Positions 1 to 7,647 of a stretch of 30,553 nucleotides of DNA are shown piece by piece. The notes under the pieces are model-generated. The model saw only the letters and a program-made list of their open reading frames with translations, ran no database searches and had not been told where the DNA came from. The position numbers and the translations under genes are program-made. How positions within the stretch are numbered: the first letter of the stretch is position 1; each line of letters begins with the position of its first letter. Source of the stretch: Candidatus Thorarchaeota archaeon (GTDB lineage: Archaea; Asgardarchaeota; Thorarchaeia; Thorarchaeales; Thorarchaeaceae); contig JAEORN010000318.1 of NCBI GenBank assembly GCA_016840825.1, positions 1-30,553 on the forward strand, written 5' to 3'.

Positions 1-516
1 TCCTACATAGGCATGAATCTTTTCAGGAAACCTATATGCAATTTTGAGCCCAATTATAGTTCCTCCGGAGTGCGCTACGACGAACACCTTCGGAGTATCA
101 AATCGATTTCGAACATAGTCAATTAGTTCGTTACAGTCTTCAACCAACCTATCAATAGTCATAGAAGATTTTGGAATCTTAGTGCTGTATGACTTCCCTG
201 CTCCACGTTGATCCCAATGAACTACGGTGAAATGATTGATTAATTCAGCATCTAGTTTGCGTGTACTTGAGATACCCAATAAAGGTTCTCCCGGACCCCC
301 ATGTAGAAATATCAAAATTGGATTCTTTTGGTCTTTACCTCTAATGAATATCCACTGTTTGATTCCTCCAAGGGCAATCTCTTCTAGGGAACTTACACCA
401 TTGGGAGTTTCTATTTTTGTTGAAAATCGCAGATGGATTTTGCATGATAATAATCCAAGGTAGAGCAACAAGAGAATTGCCACAACGCTAATGGCAATCT
501 GAAGAAAAACCATCAT
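1..516 (-). CDS. Membrane-anchored alpha/beta hydrolase, proline iminopeptidase-like (3' end outside window)
   Basis: This is a serine hydrolase of the alpha/beta-hydrolase fold; the substrate is unknown. The visible 172 codons hold a hydrophobic N-terminal anchor (about residues 3-22), an oxyanion-hole motif HGGPGEP, the strand motif HWDQRGAGKSY typical of proline iminopeptidases, and a nucleophile elbow AHSGG with the predicted catalytic serine. The acid and histidine of the triad lie beyond the window edge. The start is ATG at 516. It follows the stop codon of the upstream oxidoreductase by 11 bases, and the ribosome binding site AAGGAGAT overlaps that stop, so the two genes are probably one operon. 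The anchor suggests the hydrolase sits on the membrane. The fold is secure; peptidase, esterase or epoxide hydrolase activity cannot be separated from sequence. Confidence 0.85.
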   Translation of the reverse strand, partial: MMVFLQIAISVVAILLLLYLGLLSCKIHLRFSTKIETPNGVSSLEEIALGGIKQWIFIRGKDQKNPILIFLHGGPGEPLLGISSTRKLDAELINHFTVVHWDQRGAGKSYSTKIPKSSMTIDRLVEDCNELIDYVRNRFDTPKVFVVAHSGGTIIGLKIAYRFPEKIHAYVG

Positions 517-527
517 CTATATCTCCT

Positions 528-1523
528 TCATCGCAAGGAGTTAATTACAGAGATGGTGATGTTCCCTTTCTTTCCGCCTTGCTCCACAAATCTATGGGCT
601 TCAACCATCTCCTCTAGTGGATAGCTCCTATCGATTATTGTTCTAAAAGTCCCTGATTCGATCAGATTTCTTAGCTTTACAAGGTTCTCAGTACTATACT
701 TGGCAGGACCAGCTAACGCTTTCATTCCATGCTTCTTTGCTAATGATTTATTGCCTCGCGATATGGATCCATTTCCCTGAAGATAGACACCATTCGCATT
801 TAATGAATTAATACAATCAGAAAAGCGAGTAACACCAACAACATCGAAGATGACATCATAGGCCTCACCATTTTCATAGAAGTTCTCCTGTTTGTAATCA
901 ATGAAATGATCAGCACCAAGAGATGATAGCATTTCGTATTTTCCAGAGCTATCAACAGCGGTTATCTCCGCTCCTTTTGATTTTGCTAATTGTATTGCGA
1001 TAGTACCTATGCTTCCGCCAGCACCATTGATCAAAACTTTCTGATCTTGCTTGATCTCAGCCTTGGTTATATAATGTAGAGCTTCTGTTCCACCAATTGG
1101 GATTGTTGAAGCCTCTTCATAGCTCATGTTTGAAGGTTTGAGGGTGATAATTCCCGTTTCTGGCATAGTGGTATACTCAGCATAAGTTCCAAGACCAAAC
1201 TCAGTTGCAGCGAAAACTTGATCCCCGGGCTTAAACAATGTAACATCTTCACCTATGGCCTCGATTACACCCGCACACTGTTGACCAAGAATCTTCTTTC
1301 TTGGACCCCTAATCCCAAAACCAAGTCGAATGAGAATCTTCATTCCGATACCATAAACGGGAAAGCTCTGACCTCTTAGCTCACAATCTCCTAGAATCAC
1401 CGAGGTTGCATGAATCTTGATTAGTATTTCATCCTTCTTGGGAATGGGCTTTTCAACCTCTCTGAGCTCGAGAACTTCTGGTGGTCCGTATCGAGGACAG
1501 ACTATCGCCTTCATAAGAGTCAT
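528..1523 (-). CDS. Medium-chain quinone oxidoreductase / NAD(P)H-dependent alcohol dehydrogenase-like
   Basis: This is a medium-chain dehydrogenase/reductase of the zinc-independent quinone oxidoreductase group. It probably transfers hydride from NADPH to a quinone, enone or related carbonyl in the cytosol. The N-terminal GroES-like domain runs to about residue 125 and contains GQQCAGVIEAIG and FKPGDQVFA. The Rossmann domain has the nucleotide-binding loop NGAGGSIG near residue 165 and then AVDSSGKYEMLSSLGADHFIDY. The structural zinc cysteine cluster of alcohol dehydrogenases is absent. A GTG at 1535 is in frame, but ATG at 1523 has GGTGA eight bases upstream and is preferred; ATG at 1514 also fits the family start. 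About 331 residues is a normal length. The gene precedes and probably shares a transcript with the alpha/beta hydrolase. The exact substrate is unknown. Confidence 0.88.
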   Translation of the reverse strand: MTLMKAIVCPRYGPPEVLELREVEKPIPKKDEILIKIHATSVILGDCELRGQSFPVYGIGMKILIRLGFGIRGPRKKILGQQCAGVIEAIGEDVTLFKPGDQVFAATEFGLGTYAEYTTMPETGIITLKPSNMSYEEASTIPIGGTEALHYITKAEIKQDQKVLINGAGGSIGTIAIQLAKSKGAEITAVDSSGKYEMLSSLGADHFIDYKQENFYENGEAYDVIFDVVGVTRFSDCINSLNANGVYLQGNGSISRGNKSLAKKHGMKALAGPAKYSTENLVKLRNLIESGTFRTIIDRSYPLEEMVEAHRFVEQGGKKGNITISVINSLR

Positions 1524-1620
1524 AACAATATTCACCCATTTGACTTAATTAATCATAACAATAAACTGTCCTACACAGCAAAACGTTGTCTGTATATTGT
1601 ACTCAAAGATGAAGACATTC

Positions 1621-1652
1621 AAAAAAAGGGGGAGGGACTGAAACACAGTCCC
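1621..1652 (-). terminator. Intrinsic-type terminator after the small membrane protein gene
   Basis: Read on the minus strand, a perfect 7-bp stem (GGGACTG / CAGTCCC, 1646-1652 with 1634-1640) with a 5-base loop is followed by a C-rich stretch and seven T (1621-1627). It lies just after the stop codon at 1661 of the upstream minus-strand gene and so should end that transcript. Confidence 0.75.
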
Positions 1653-1660
1653 AAGAAGTT

Positions 1661-2026
1661 TCATTGTTCCTCAAGAAGGAGTCCAGGCAGAATGATGAAT
1701 AGTCCTGGAAGACTAAAGCCCATTAGTAGGTTGAGAATACCAACAATGGTTAGACCAGTTCTGTGAGCCATGGGATCTTTTCGCCACATGTAGATAATCA
1801 AGAGATATATGATTTCTAAACCAGCGATAATGAAGATCACAATTGGTATCGCTAATGGATACATTTCAATGAAGGCTAATACTGATGGATCAGTAATGAA
1901 AGATCCAAGGTCAATAAATGCGATTGCTAAGGCAGCTCCAACTCCTGCACCGATAGTAGCGATGATTGTGAGTATGATGAAGACAATAGCAAACCACAAT
2001 ATTCTCTGAGCATTTTCTGTTTTCAT
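1661..2026 (-). CDS. Small integral membrane protein with four predicted helices
   Basis: This 121-residue protein is almost entirely hydrophobic. Predicted helices lie at about residues 9-38, 55-80, 88-103 and 104-117, with a short basic loop (MWRKDPMAHRTG) in the middle. It resembles the small DUF4064-like membrane proteins common in archaea and Gram-positive bacteria, but no catalytic motif is visible and no function can be assigned. The ATG start has GGTGA seven bases upstream. It stands alone: its own terminator hairpin follows, and the next minus-strand gene begins more than 100 bases later. Confidence 0.75.
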   Translation of the reverse strand: MKTENAQRILWFAIVFIILTIIATIGAGVGAALAIAFIDLGSFITDPSVLAFIEMYPLAIPIVIFIIAGLEIIYLLIIYMWRKDPMAHRTGLTIVGILNLLMGFSLPGLFIILPGLLLEEQ

Positions 2027-2117
2027 ATTTTTATCACCATGATGAGAAGCATCAATCTATCCAGTACTTAACTATTGTTATACATGATTTCCTCTAAGAG
2101 GCTCTATTACTTGTTTA

Positions 2118-2309
2118 ATGACAGCAGCTGGAGAAAGAATAGGAAGTGACAGATCAGCTAGATTAATCGGTCTTCTAGCACCACTGGCTACACTGATGTT
2201 CTTCCAAATGCGTTTCATGATATTTGGGAGAATTATGGTTGATGCAGATCAAAGATCATGGCTAGTAGAATCAGAAGATGCCAAGATTCTTATCAACACC
2301 GACCATTGA
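2118..2309 (+). CDS. Doubtful small ORF or gene remnant
   Basis: This is the only open frame in a 319-base stretch between the small membrane protein and the next plus-strand gene. It would encode 63 residues with a short hydrophobic middle (LIGLLAPLATLMFF) and an acidic end. No domain is recognised and no good ribosome binding site precedes the ATG. Codon choice (AGA, GGA, ATA) resembles its neighbours, so it may be a real small gene or the end of a decayed one. The rest of the stretch shows nothing else. Confidence 0.28.
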   Translation: MTAAGERIGSDRSARLIGLLAPLATLMFFQMRFMIFGRIMVDADQRSWLVESEDAKILINTDH

Positions 2310-2345
2310 TTTCGATGATGTCTCTAGTAATAGGTTGAATCTAAG

Positions 2346-2696
2346 ATGAAATTGAATAGACTGCAGTCTGTTGCGAATAATGCTGTAAGAGATTCGATCT
2401 GGTCCCATAAACCAACAGGAGAAGATCCATTCAGTTATCACGCACCACCATTCGAGATAGTGGTGGACTTGGTAAAAGGAACTTTGACACCAGATATGGA
2501 AGGTGACAGTGTCGAGGAGTTCTACACCACCATGTCAAGATGGTTTCATGATGTCCTCCAGAAAGAAGGGATTCCCTTGGAAGTAATCGAGAGTGCTACA
2601 ATCACTATCTCTCCATCTAGTGAGAAGAAATGTGTGATAGTGGCTAGCGGTAGGACATTCGAATCTTATTCCAAGAGAAAATCCAAAGAGAAATAA
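2346..2696 (+). CDS. Hypothetical protein, 116 residues
   Basis: The product is not recognised. It is a small soluble protein without signal peptide or membrane helix, with alternating predicted strands and helices (FEIVVDLVKGTL, then a helical SVEEFYTTMSRWFHDVLQK, then strand-like ATITISPSS and CVIVASGRTFE) and a very basic tail (SKRKSKEK). The pattern suggests a small alpha/beta domain. The ATG has AGGTTGA about five bases upstream. It lies 74 bases ahead of the comD-like gene in the same direction and may be transcribed with it, but nothing in the sequence links their functions. Confidence 0.6.
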   Translation: MKLNRLQSVANNAVRDSIWSHKPTGEDPFSYHAPPFEIVVDLVKGTLTPDMEGDSVEEFYTTMSRWFHDVLQKEGIPLEVIESATITISPSSEKKCVIVASGRTFESYSKRKSKEK

Positions 2697-2770
2697 TACA
2701 GGTTCAGCTTTCAATCGATGCTAAAGTACACTCCCCAAAATTCAAGTGAGTAGAGTATCCAAGAAACTTG

Positions 2771-3262
2771 ATGATCGATTCCTCAGATTTCCTTAATTTT
2801 CTACATGCAAATGGGTTTTCATTCGCATGTGGTGTACCATGCTCCTACTTCTCAAGAGTAATCAATGAGCTTACTGGTTTTAATGGTATCAGCTATATAC
2901 CATCAACAAGGGAAGATGAAGCAATAGGAATTGCATCAGGGATTGCCCTAGGACAAAACAAGGCATTCGTGCTAATGCAGAACTCTGGCTATGCAACTAT
3001 TGGGGACGCCTTGACATCACTAGCACAGCTGTATAAGCTCCCGATGTTGCTGATTATCAGCTATAGAGGGCTTGAGCCAGATAAGGACTTTCCAGAGCAT
3101 TCTCTTATGGGGAAAATTACTGAGAGCACACTTGATTGCTATCATATGCCCTATTGGAACTTGGAAGAAGATGGTTGGAAGGTAATAATCGAAACTGCAC
3201 TTGCAGAATTGAAGGAAACATCCAAACCAGTCTCTCTACTAGTAAAGCAGGGGGTTCTCTGA
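2771..3262 (+). CDS. comD: Sulfopyruvate decarboxylase alpha subunit-like (TPP enzyme, PYR domain)
   Basis: This is the pyrimidine-binding half of a thiamine-diphosphate decarboxylase. It matches the alpha subunit of sulfopyruvate decarboxylase, which with ComE converts sulfopyruvate to sulfoacetaldehyde in coenzyme M synthesis. Key features are SVPC-like GVPCSYFSRV (residues 21-30), STREDEAIG with the cofactor-activating glutamate region at 48-50, and LMQNSG at 68-73, followed by LIISYRG and PEHSLMGKITESTLD. The length of about 163 residues fits the separate subunit. An in-frame TTG lies at 2768, but the ATG at 2771 is preferred. Four bases separate its stop from comE, so the two are surely co-transcribed. 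The close relative phosphonopyruvate decarboxylase is normally one chain, which favours ComD. Substrate identity remains inferred. Confidence 0.82.
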   Translation: MIDSSDFLNFLHANGFSFACGVPCSYFSRVINELTGFNGISYIPSTREDEAIGIASGIALGQNKAFVLMQNSGYATIGDALTSLAQLYKLPMLLIISYRGLEPDKDFPEHSLMGKITESTLDCYHMPYWNLEEDGWKVIIETALAELKETSKPVSLLVKQGVL

Positions 3263-3266
3263 AGAA

Positions 3267-3821
3267 ATGCATGGATATCAGATCATCCAAGAATTAGATA
3301 GTATTCTCTCTGGAGAAGAGATTATTGTCAGCAGCAACGGGAACATCAGCCGACAAGTATACCACTATCTACCCAAACCACAAATCTATCTGCGAGGGAG
3401 CATGGGACTACCGGTTTCTGTGGGCCTCGGTGTAGCTATAGCTAAGCCCAAGAAACAAGTATTAGTAATTGTGGGAGACGGGAATCTTCTGATGGGCCTC
3501 GGATCAATGGCTACTACTGCCTATGTCAGACCAAGCAATATGAAAATCCTGATTCTTGACAATAATGAATATGCAACCACTGGACATCAACGGACCACCT
3601 CAGGGATTCTGGATTATCCACAATTACTGAAAGGCTTTGGAATACCCTATATCGAGCTTGTTGGTATCGATGAGTCGAAAGAGAGTATTAGAACCAAGCT
3701 AGAAAGATTGATTCACTCAGAAAACCTGTGCGCTTTACCTGCGATTATTGGAAATGAATCTCCAACACTAGACAATATTCCTTGGCATCCAGAGCAGATT
3801 GCTCAATTTCAGAAGGAGTAA
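3267..3821 (+). CDS. comE: Sulfopyruvate decarboxylase beta subunit-like (TPP enzyme, PP domain)
   Basis: This is the diphosphate-binding half of the decarboxylase. The thiamine-diphosphate motif is clear: GDGNLLMGLG starts at residue 70 (GDG 70-72) and ends about 28 residues later at LDNNEYATTG (NN 99-100), which binds magnesium and diphosphate. RGSMGLPVSVGLGVA (43-57) is the usual preceding helix. With ComD it would form the active heteromer at the subunit interface. The gene starts four bases after the comD stop. Its own stop is six bases from the stop of the convergent MFS gene. No other coenzyme M genes lie in the window, so use of the product for coenzyme M, or for another sulfonate or phosphonate route, cannot be decided here. 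Confidence 0.84.
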   Translation: MHGYQIIQELDSILSGEEIIVSSNGNISRQVYHYLPKPQIYLRGSMGLPVSVGLGVAIAKPKKQVLVIVGDGNLLMGLGSMATTAYVRPSNMKILILDNNEYATTGHQRTTSGILDYPQLLKGFGIPYIELVGIDESKESIRTKLERLIHSENLCALPAIIGNESPTLDNIPWHPEQIAQFQKE

Positions 3822-3827
3822 GTAACT

Positions 3828-5177
3828 TCATTCATCAATAATCTCAATTACACTCTCACTCTGAGAAGTGACACCATTTGGTTCTAATAGTCCGTTCTGT
3901 TTTGAGTATCTATAGGATCTAGCAAGGATCATGAGTCCTAGGATAACAAGCACGATGGCGGCAGCAAAACTTCCTCTATAACCATCTGCATTTGAGAATC
4001 CTTGCCCAATAAGAATATCAGCAACAGGTCCAGCAACTAAGGTAGCCGCGATCCCCCAACTCAGGAAGAAGGTCGCGTTGTAGTATGCGAATAATCGACC
4101 ACGATACTCCTCAGGTGCCATGTTCGCAACAATGGAATAGCTGGATGATTGGATTATCACTTGAGAAGCACCGATTAGAAATGATGAGATGATTGCTAGG
4201 GTGAATGACGGAGTGAAGATGAGCCAAGCAATCGCGATGACTGATAGGGAGGTGCCAAAGAACAGGACCCTGTTGTCTTCTGTCTTTGAGATAATTGAAC
4301 CCACAAAGATTCCTGCAATCATTGAGGCGATGCTCCCAACATTACTATAGAGTGCGATCTGCTCGCCAATAGCACCAAAACCAGTTGGATCAGCGAGGAA
4401 GCGGCTGGAGATGACTGCGATTGAATTCCGCCCAAAGTTGATGAAGACTAAAGCCAAAATAAAAATCCAATATCCTCTCCGCAGGGTGGCAGGTAGATCA
4501 CTCAGCGGTTTATTCCCATTTTGCCCAGATTCATCGGATCCTAATATTTGAAGCTCGCTTCCCAAGCGAATTGAGAAATAGACAATGAAGCTTGAGAAAA
4601 TCATCACAACAGCCGCAATATAGAAGATAATCCCACTAGAAAACCCGAAACCGCCATCAAAAAGAGAGCCACCGAGGATAGCACCGCCAATCCCGCCAAC
4701 TCCTCCAACGATTGACAACTGTCCCATGATTTTCTTTCGTTCATCAAAGTCAGTCAGCTCAGATAGGAGGGCTGACCATCCTACGTTGGACATACTCCAG
4801 AATACTTCGATGATACCCAGACTGAAGATGACGACATATCCAGCAGAAATTGGTTGTCCTACACCGAGGAAGATTTGATAGCCCAAAACCATGAAAACAT
4901 GTCCGATACCTGCAAGAAATTCACCAACAGCAACAAATTCGGTGGGTTTCCTGTGCTTGTCTAAAGCATTACCCCATACGAGTGATTGAGCTCCAGCATT
5001 GGCAATCATACCGACAGTGGCCATCAGGGTCACCTCGGTTGTTGAAAGCCCTAGGGATCGCAGGTAGATAGAAAGGAAAGTGTAAACGATTGACCTCCGG
5101 AAGAAAGAGAGAAATTGAAAGGTAGAAAGTCCACTAAACTCTCTTGCCTTTAATCTAGAGTACTGTAAGAAGGTCAA
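3828..5177 (-). CDS. Major facilitator superfamily transporter, 12 membrane segments
   Basis: This secondary transporter of the major facilitator superfamily has about twelve hydrophobic helices in 449 residues. The loop between helices 2 and 3 carries WGNALDKHRKPTEF, the position of the family's conserved GxxxDRxGRR-like motif, in a degenerate form. A long polar loop (LGSELQILGSDESGQNGNKP) separates the two six-helix halves, and EYRGRLFAYYNATFF resembles the second-half copy. The substrate is unknown; drug or sugar efflux are both possible. The only start upstream of the first helix is TTG at 5177, since the frame closes with TAA shortly before and the first internal ATG would remove helix 1. 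The gene converges on comE and diverges from the secreted surface protein gene. Confidence 0.85.
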   Translation of the reverse strand: MTFLQYSRLKAREFSGLSTFQFLSFFRRSIVYTFLSIYLRSLGLSTTEVTLMATVGMIANAGAQSLVWGNALDKHRKPTEFVAVGEFLAGIGHVFMVLGYQIFLGVGQPISAGYVVIFSLGIIEVFWSMSNVGWSALLSELTDFDERKKIMGQLSIVGGVGGIGGAILGGSLFDGGFGFSSGIIFYIAAVVMIFSSFIVYFSIRLGSELQILGSDESGQNGNKPLSDLPATLRRGYWIFILALVFINFGRNSIAVISSRFLADPTGFGAIGEQIALYSNVGSIASMIAGIFVGSIISKTEDNRVLFFGTSLSVIAIAWLIFTPSFTLAIISSFLIGASQVIIQSSSYSIVANMAPEEYRGRLFAYYNATFFLSWGIAATLVAGPVADILIGQGFSNADGYRGSFAAAIVLVILGLMILARSYRYSKQNGLLEPNGVTSQSESVIEIIDE

Positions 5178-5406
5178 CTTAGATTTTCGTCGCCTCTCTG
5201 TTTCTTAAATAGTATTGTTTATGGCGAATCCTACATGGTCAAATCCGAACAACATTTAGCTGTTGAACCAATGAGAATGTCAATCTCAATCCCCTCATTT
5301 TTAGGAAATATAGTTGTTACAATGCACAGTTAGATTAGATTCTTAAAGAACCACTGAAATAGTAAATGGCACTATAATCGTTTACAGAATTATAGAGGGA
5401 TTGACG

Positions 5407-6330
5407 GTGAAGATAGTGCAAGGTGGAATGACCGTATCTATTGTCATCATCGCTCTTTTGCTAATGGTATCAATTCAAACTCCAGCGAGAGCAACGGAAA
5501 TCATTGCTGATGATTTCAGTGATGGAGATTTTGATGGTTGGGGAACCTATGGGACTGTATTCAACAGGACTTCGAGCAAATATTTTCCAGCTAATACTGC
5601 GAATTTCTCTGCGTCTGATGAAACATTGAAGGTTACAGGACCAGAAGGGGATTGGTTGCGACAGCTATATAGTATCGCTTACAAAAATCACTCAGTTAAT
5701 TATGGCACCTGGAGCTTCGATCTGTATGTGGTCGATACAGAGGGCCATGAGGTTGTTATTCACTTACTTTCAGATTCAATTTATCCACCAGCAATTTCCA
5801 ACGAAATTTCACGGCCCTATATGAACTACAGTTATCTCTTCGTAATTCTTACGTATGGTTCTTGGACCAACTATGATAGACCATTAATCGAATTTTGGTA
5901 CTACAATAATGGTGCACATCAAGTTGTTGATAGATATAATATTGGACCTGCAGGGAGTACTTGGTCAGATAGATGGACACATTTTGATATAACACGAAAT
6001 GCTACAGGGCACTTCGATGTCTATCTCAATGGAACACTATGTATGTCCGTACAACCGGGTGTCCATTATATCCCATCGGGCTTCTTTTCATTCACTGCTC
6101 AATCTGGTCAAGCAATTGATAACTTGTTAATCTATGACTATATTGTGCCTCATCCGCCAGATACAACTGAATCGACAACTACTACCGAATCAACTACCTC
6201 ACAAACTACTGAATCAACTACGTTACAACCTACAGATTTGACACCGCTAATGGTTACAATTAGCACCATCGAACTCGTTGTCATTGTACTTTTAGTAGTG
6301 TTATACTTCAAGGAACGTAAGTCAGTATGA
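5407..6330 (+). CDS. Secreted, membrane-anchored surface protein with Thr/Ser-rich stalk
   Basis: This is a surface protein with the order signal peptide, beta-rich ectodomain, low-complexity stalk and C-terminal membrane anchor. The signal segment is SIVIIALLLMVSIQTPARA with cleavage likely after ARA. The ectodomain (DDFSDGDFDGWGTYG, then GTWSFDLYVVD and GHFDVYLNGTLCMSVQPG) looks like a concanavalin A/LamG-type sandwich, which often binds sugars. A TTEST-repeat stalk near residues 253-280 would be heavily O-glycosylated. A single helix (about TISTIELVVIVLLVVLYF) ends with a basic KERKSV tail in the cytosol. The start is uncertain: TTG 5401, GTG 5407, GTG 5416 and ATG 5428 are in frame. GTG 5407 follows GAGGG by six bases and is used here. 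The ligand is unknown. Confidence 0.75.
   Translation: MKIVQGGMTVSIVIIALLLMVSIQTPARATEIIADDFSDGDFDGWGTYGTVFNRTSSKYFPANTANFSASDETLKVTGPEGDWLRQLYSIAYKNHSVNYGTWSFDLYVVDTEGHEVVIHLLSDSIYPPAISNEISRPYMNYSYLFVILTYGSWTNYDRPLIEFWYYNNGAHQVVDRYNIGPAGSTWSDRWTHFDITRNATGHFDVYLNGTLCMSVQPGVHYIPSGFFSFTAQSGQAIDNLLIYDYIVPHPPDTTESTTTTESTTSQTTESTTLQPTDLTPLMVTISTIELVVIVLLVVLYFKERKSV
6163..6222 (+). repeat. Three short coding repeats (TTESTT stalk)
   Basis: Three 18-base units, each encoding Thr-Thr-Glu-Ser-Thr-Thr, lie at 6163-6180, 6181-6198 and 6205-6222, the last two separated by two codons. Units differ at third codon positions. They form the glycosylatable stalk of the surface protein and are a likely place for length variation. 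Confidence 0.8.
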
Positions 6331-6385
6331 TATAATCCAATCTGTATGAAACTGGCAATCAGAGACAATGGTGCTGGAATCCAGG

Positions 6386-6796
6386 TTATTTCTTATCTAG
6401 TACAAGAATCTTAGGGAGCTTCAATAACTTACCCATATTACGACCGGTTGTTCCACCTTTGTAGCGTAGCTTCCTCTTCCCAAAGCGATTCTTTCCAGTC
6501 ATCATCTTCATTGTGGAATACTCGCCATTGGTGAAATACATCAAGTCCTCAGGATCTGAGATAAGTTCTAAATCGTACTCGTTCAGCTTCCCTTGGCTGA
6601 TTGTATATTTCCCACATTCGGCAATCAGATTTAGCCAGAATATGAAGTCCTCTTCAACATGCAAACCTAGGTTAATCCTCGCTTCGAACTCATCTAGGGT
6701 CTTGGTATTCTCAGGATTCTTACGCTTATCAGCGATAACATCATCGATGACTGTTTTGAAGGTCAGGAATAGGGTTTCTTGAGCTGATTCATCCAT
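6386..6796 (-). CDS. SCP2-like (sterol carrier protein fold) small protein
   Basis: This cytosolic protein of about 136 residues belongs by pattern to the SCP2 fold. The segment DPEDLMYFTNGEYSTMKMMTGKNRFGKRKLRYKG matches the SCP2 strand-helix-strand that ends in 'small residue, basic, strand' (shown here only as its key residues D71-K105, approximate). Such proteins bind lipids or acyl-CoA. The ATG at 6796 has GGTGA five bases upstream and is preferred to a GTG at 6805. The gene begins 18 bases after the stop of another SCP2 protein, so the two form an operon and may be paralogues. The N-terminal half is helical and acidic. The fold call is tentative because the match is limited to the C-terminal half. 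Confidence 0.6.
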   Translation of the reverse strand: MDESAQETLFLTFKTVIDDVIADKRKNPENTKTLDEFEARINLGLHVEEDFIFWLNLIAECGKYTISQGKLNEYDLELISDPEDLMYFTNGEYSTMKMMTGKNRFGKRKLRYKGGTTGRNMGKLLKLPKILVLDKK

Positions 6797-6814
6797 GCGA
6801 TTCACCTTCTTATT

Positions 6815-7264
6815 CTAGAAGTATTCAGTATCAATCATACCAGCGGTTCGTACAAGTTCTTTAGCAGCGTCCGTCGCCTTGAGAACCTTTGCCATATTTC
6901 CCTGAATTTTTGCTTTGCCACTTAACAGTCCTCTGATTGGGTCAAGTTCGCCCTTCAGTATCATTAACCAAGTGTCATAGCTTGCTTCATAGGTATACTC
7001 GACACCTAGCTTATCTGCGCTACTTGCACTTTCTCCTTCATTAATCACTTCATAATCACCGGGTCCGGAGATAGATTTGACACCCGTACACTTGCCATGT
7101 TTTAGTCCAACAAAAGCAAAGATGTCATGATCTAGATTCCCGCCTGCTCTCACTATGAACACAAAATCTCCAGTCCACCAAGATGCAGCTTTGGCGTAAT
7201 TCTCGTTCTTATTCAGAGCAACTTCATAGAGCTCTAACCAGTCTGGTGAAAATAATTTCGGCAT
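6815..7264 (-). CDS. SCP2 sterol-binding domain protein
   Basis: This is a single-domain SCP2 protein of 149 residues. Characteristic segments are FVFIVRAGGNLDHDIFAFVGLKHG, the strand pair GPGDYEVINEGESASS, and the helix YEASYDTWLMILKGELDPIRGLLSGKAKIQGNM (given here as landmarks), where SGKAKIQGNMAKVLK is the usual SCP2 C-terminal signature. The family binds fatty acyl-CoA, sterols or other lipids, and in archaea is often near acyl-CoA enzymes. The ATG at 7264 has a strong AAGGAGAGGT upstream; the TTG at 7288 is less likely. It lies between a MoaD-like gene and a second SCP2-like gene on the same strand, and close to the acyl-CoA synthetase fusion. The ligand is unknown. Confidence 0.85.
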   Translation of the reverse strand: MPKLFSPDWLELYEVALNKNENYAKAASWWTGDFVFIVRAGGNLDHDIFAFVGLKHGKCTGVKSISGPGDYEVINEGESASSADKLGVEYTYEASYDTWLMILKGELDPIRGLLSGKAKIQGNMAKVLKATDAAKELVRTAGMIDTEYF

Positions 7265-7296
7265 TATCGTACCTCTCCTTGAACTCAAGAATTTAT

Positions 7297-7309
7297 CTCA
7301 CAATGTGAG
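7297..7309. promoter_or_regulatory. Perfect 13-bp palindrome upstream of the SCP2 gene
   Basis: CTCACAATGTGAG is a perfect palindrome around a single central base, 33 bases upstream of the SCP2 start and just after the moaD-like gene. It has the size and position of a transcription-factor site. No regulator can be named. Confidence 0.4.
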
Positions 7310-7332
7310 GGAAAACGGCTAGATAAATGGTT

Positions 7333-7614
7333 TCAACCACCTGCAACCAATGGAAAGATTGCTATCACATCACCTTCATCGAGGGCTGTTTCAAATCCAT
7401 CCAGGAATTTTATCTCACGGCCATTCTTCAAAAGGGTGATGTCATCTCTTATTTCTTGATTCTCGTTCATGATTGCATTTCGAATTCTTGTGTTCTCACA
7501 GATTTTTTGAAGAACATGTGATACCTTGATTGGTTCATCCATTTCGAGTTCTAGCACTGAGTGACCTCCAATTTGATCTCGAAGGTGCGCGTAGAACTTG
7601 ACCGTGACTCTCAA
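7333..7614 (-). CDS. MoaD/ThiS-family sulfur carrier protein
   Basis: This is a beta-grasp (ubiquitin-like) sulfur carrier of 93 residues ending in the required Gly-Gly (FPLVAGG). The N-terminus VTVKFYAHLRDQIGG and the segment ITLLKNGREIKFLDGFETALDEGDVIAIF (landmarks only) are standard for MoaD. In the MoaD family the C-terminal glycine is thiocarboxylated to donate sulfur for molybdopterin/tungstopterin. Placed head to head with a tungsten-type aldehyde oxidoreductase, it most likely serves that enzyme's cofactor; ThiS or an archaeal SAMP-type modifier are alternatives. The only reasonable start is TTG at 7614, since a TGA sits directly upstream in frame; GGTGA lies four bases before it. Confidence 0.88.
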   Translation of the reverse strand: MRVTVKFYAHLRDQIGGHSVLELEMDEPIKVSHVLQKICENTRIRNAIMNENQEIRDDITLLKNGREIKFLDGFETALDEGDVIAIFPLVAGG

Positions 7615-7647
7615 TCAATCACCTTGCTATACATCAAGACAGCACGC

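Noticed and set aside
236..463. Plus-strand open frame of 75 codons at the left end
   Set aside because: It is antisense to the alpha/beta hydrolase, whose motifs HGGPGEP and HWDQRGAGKS are unmistakable.
2768..3821. ComD/ComE read as one decarboxylase gene broken by a frameshift
   Set aside because: Each half has its own start, stop and full domain, and the split form is the normal state of sulfopyruvate decarboxylase.
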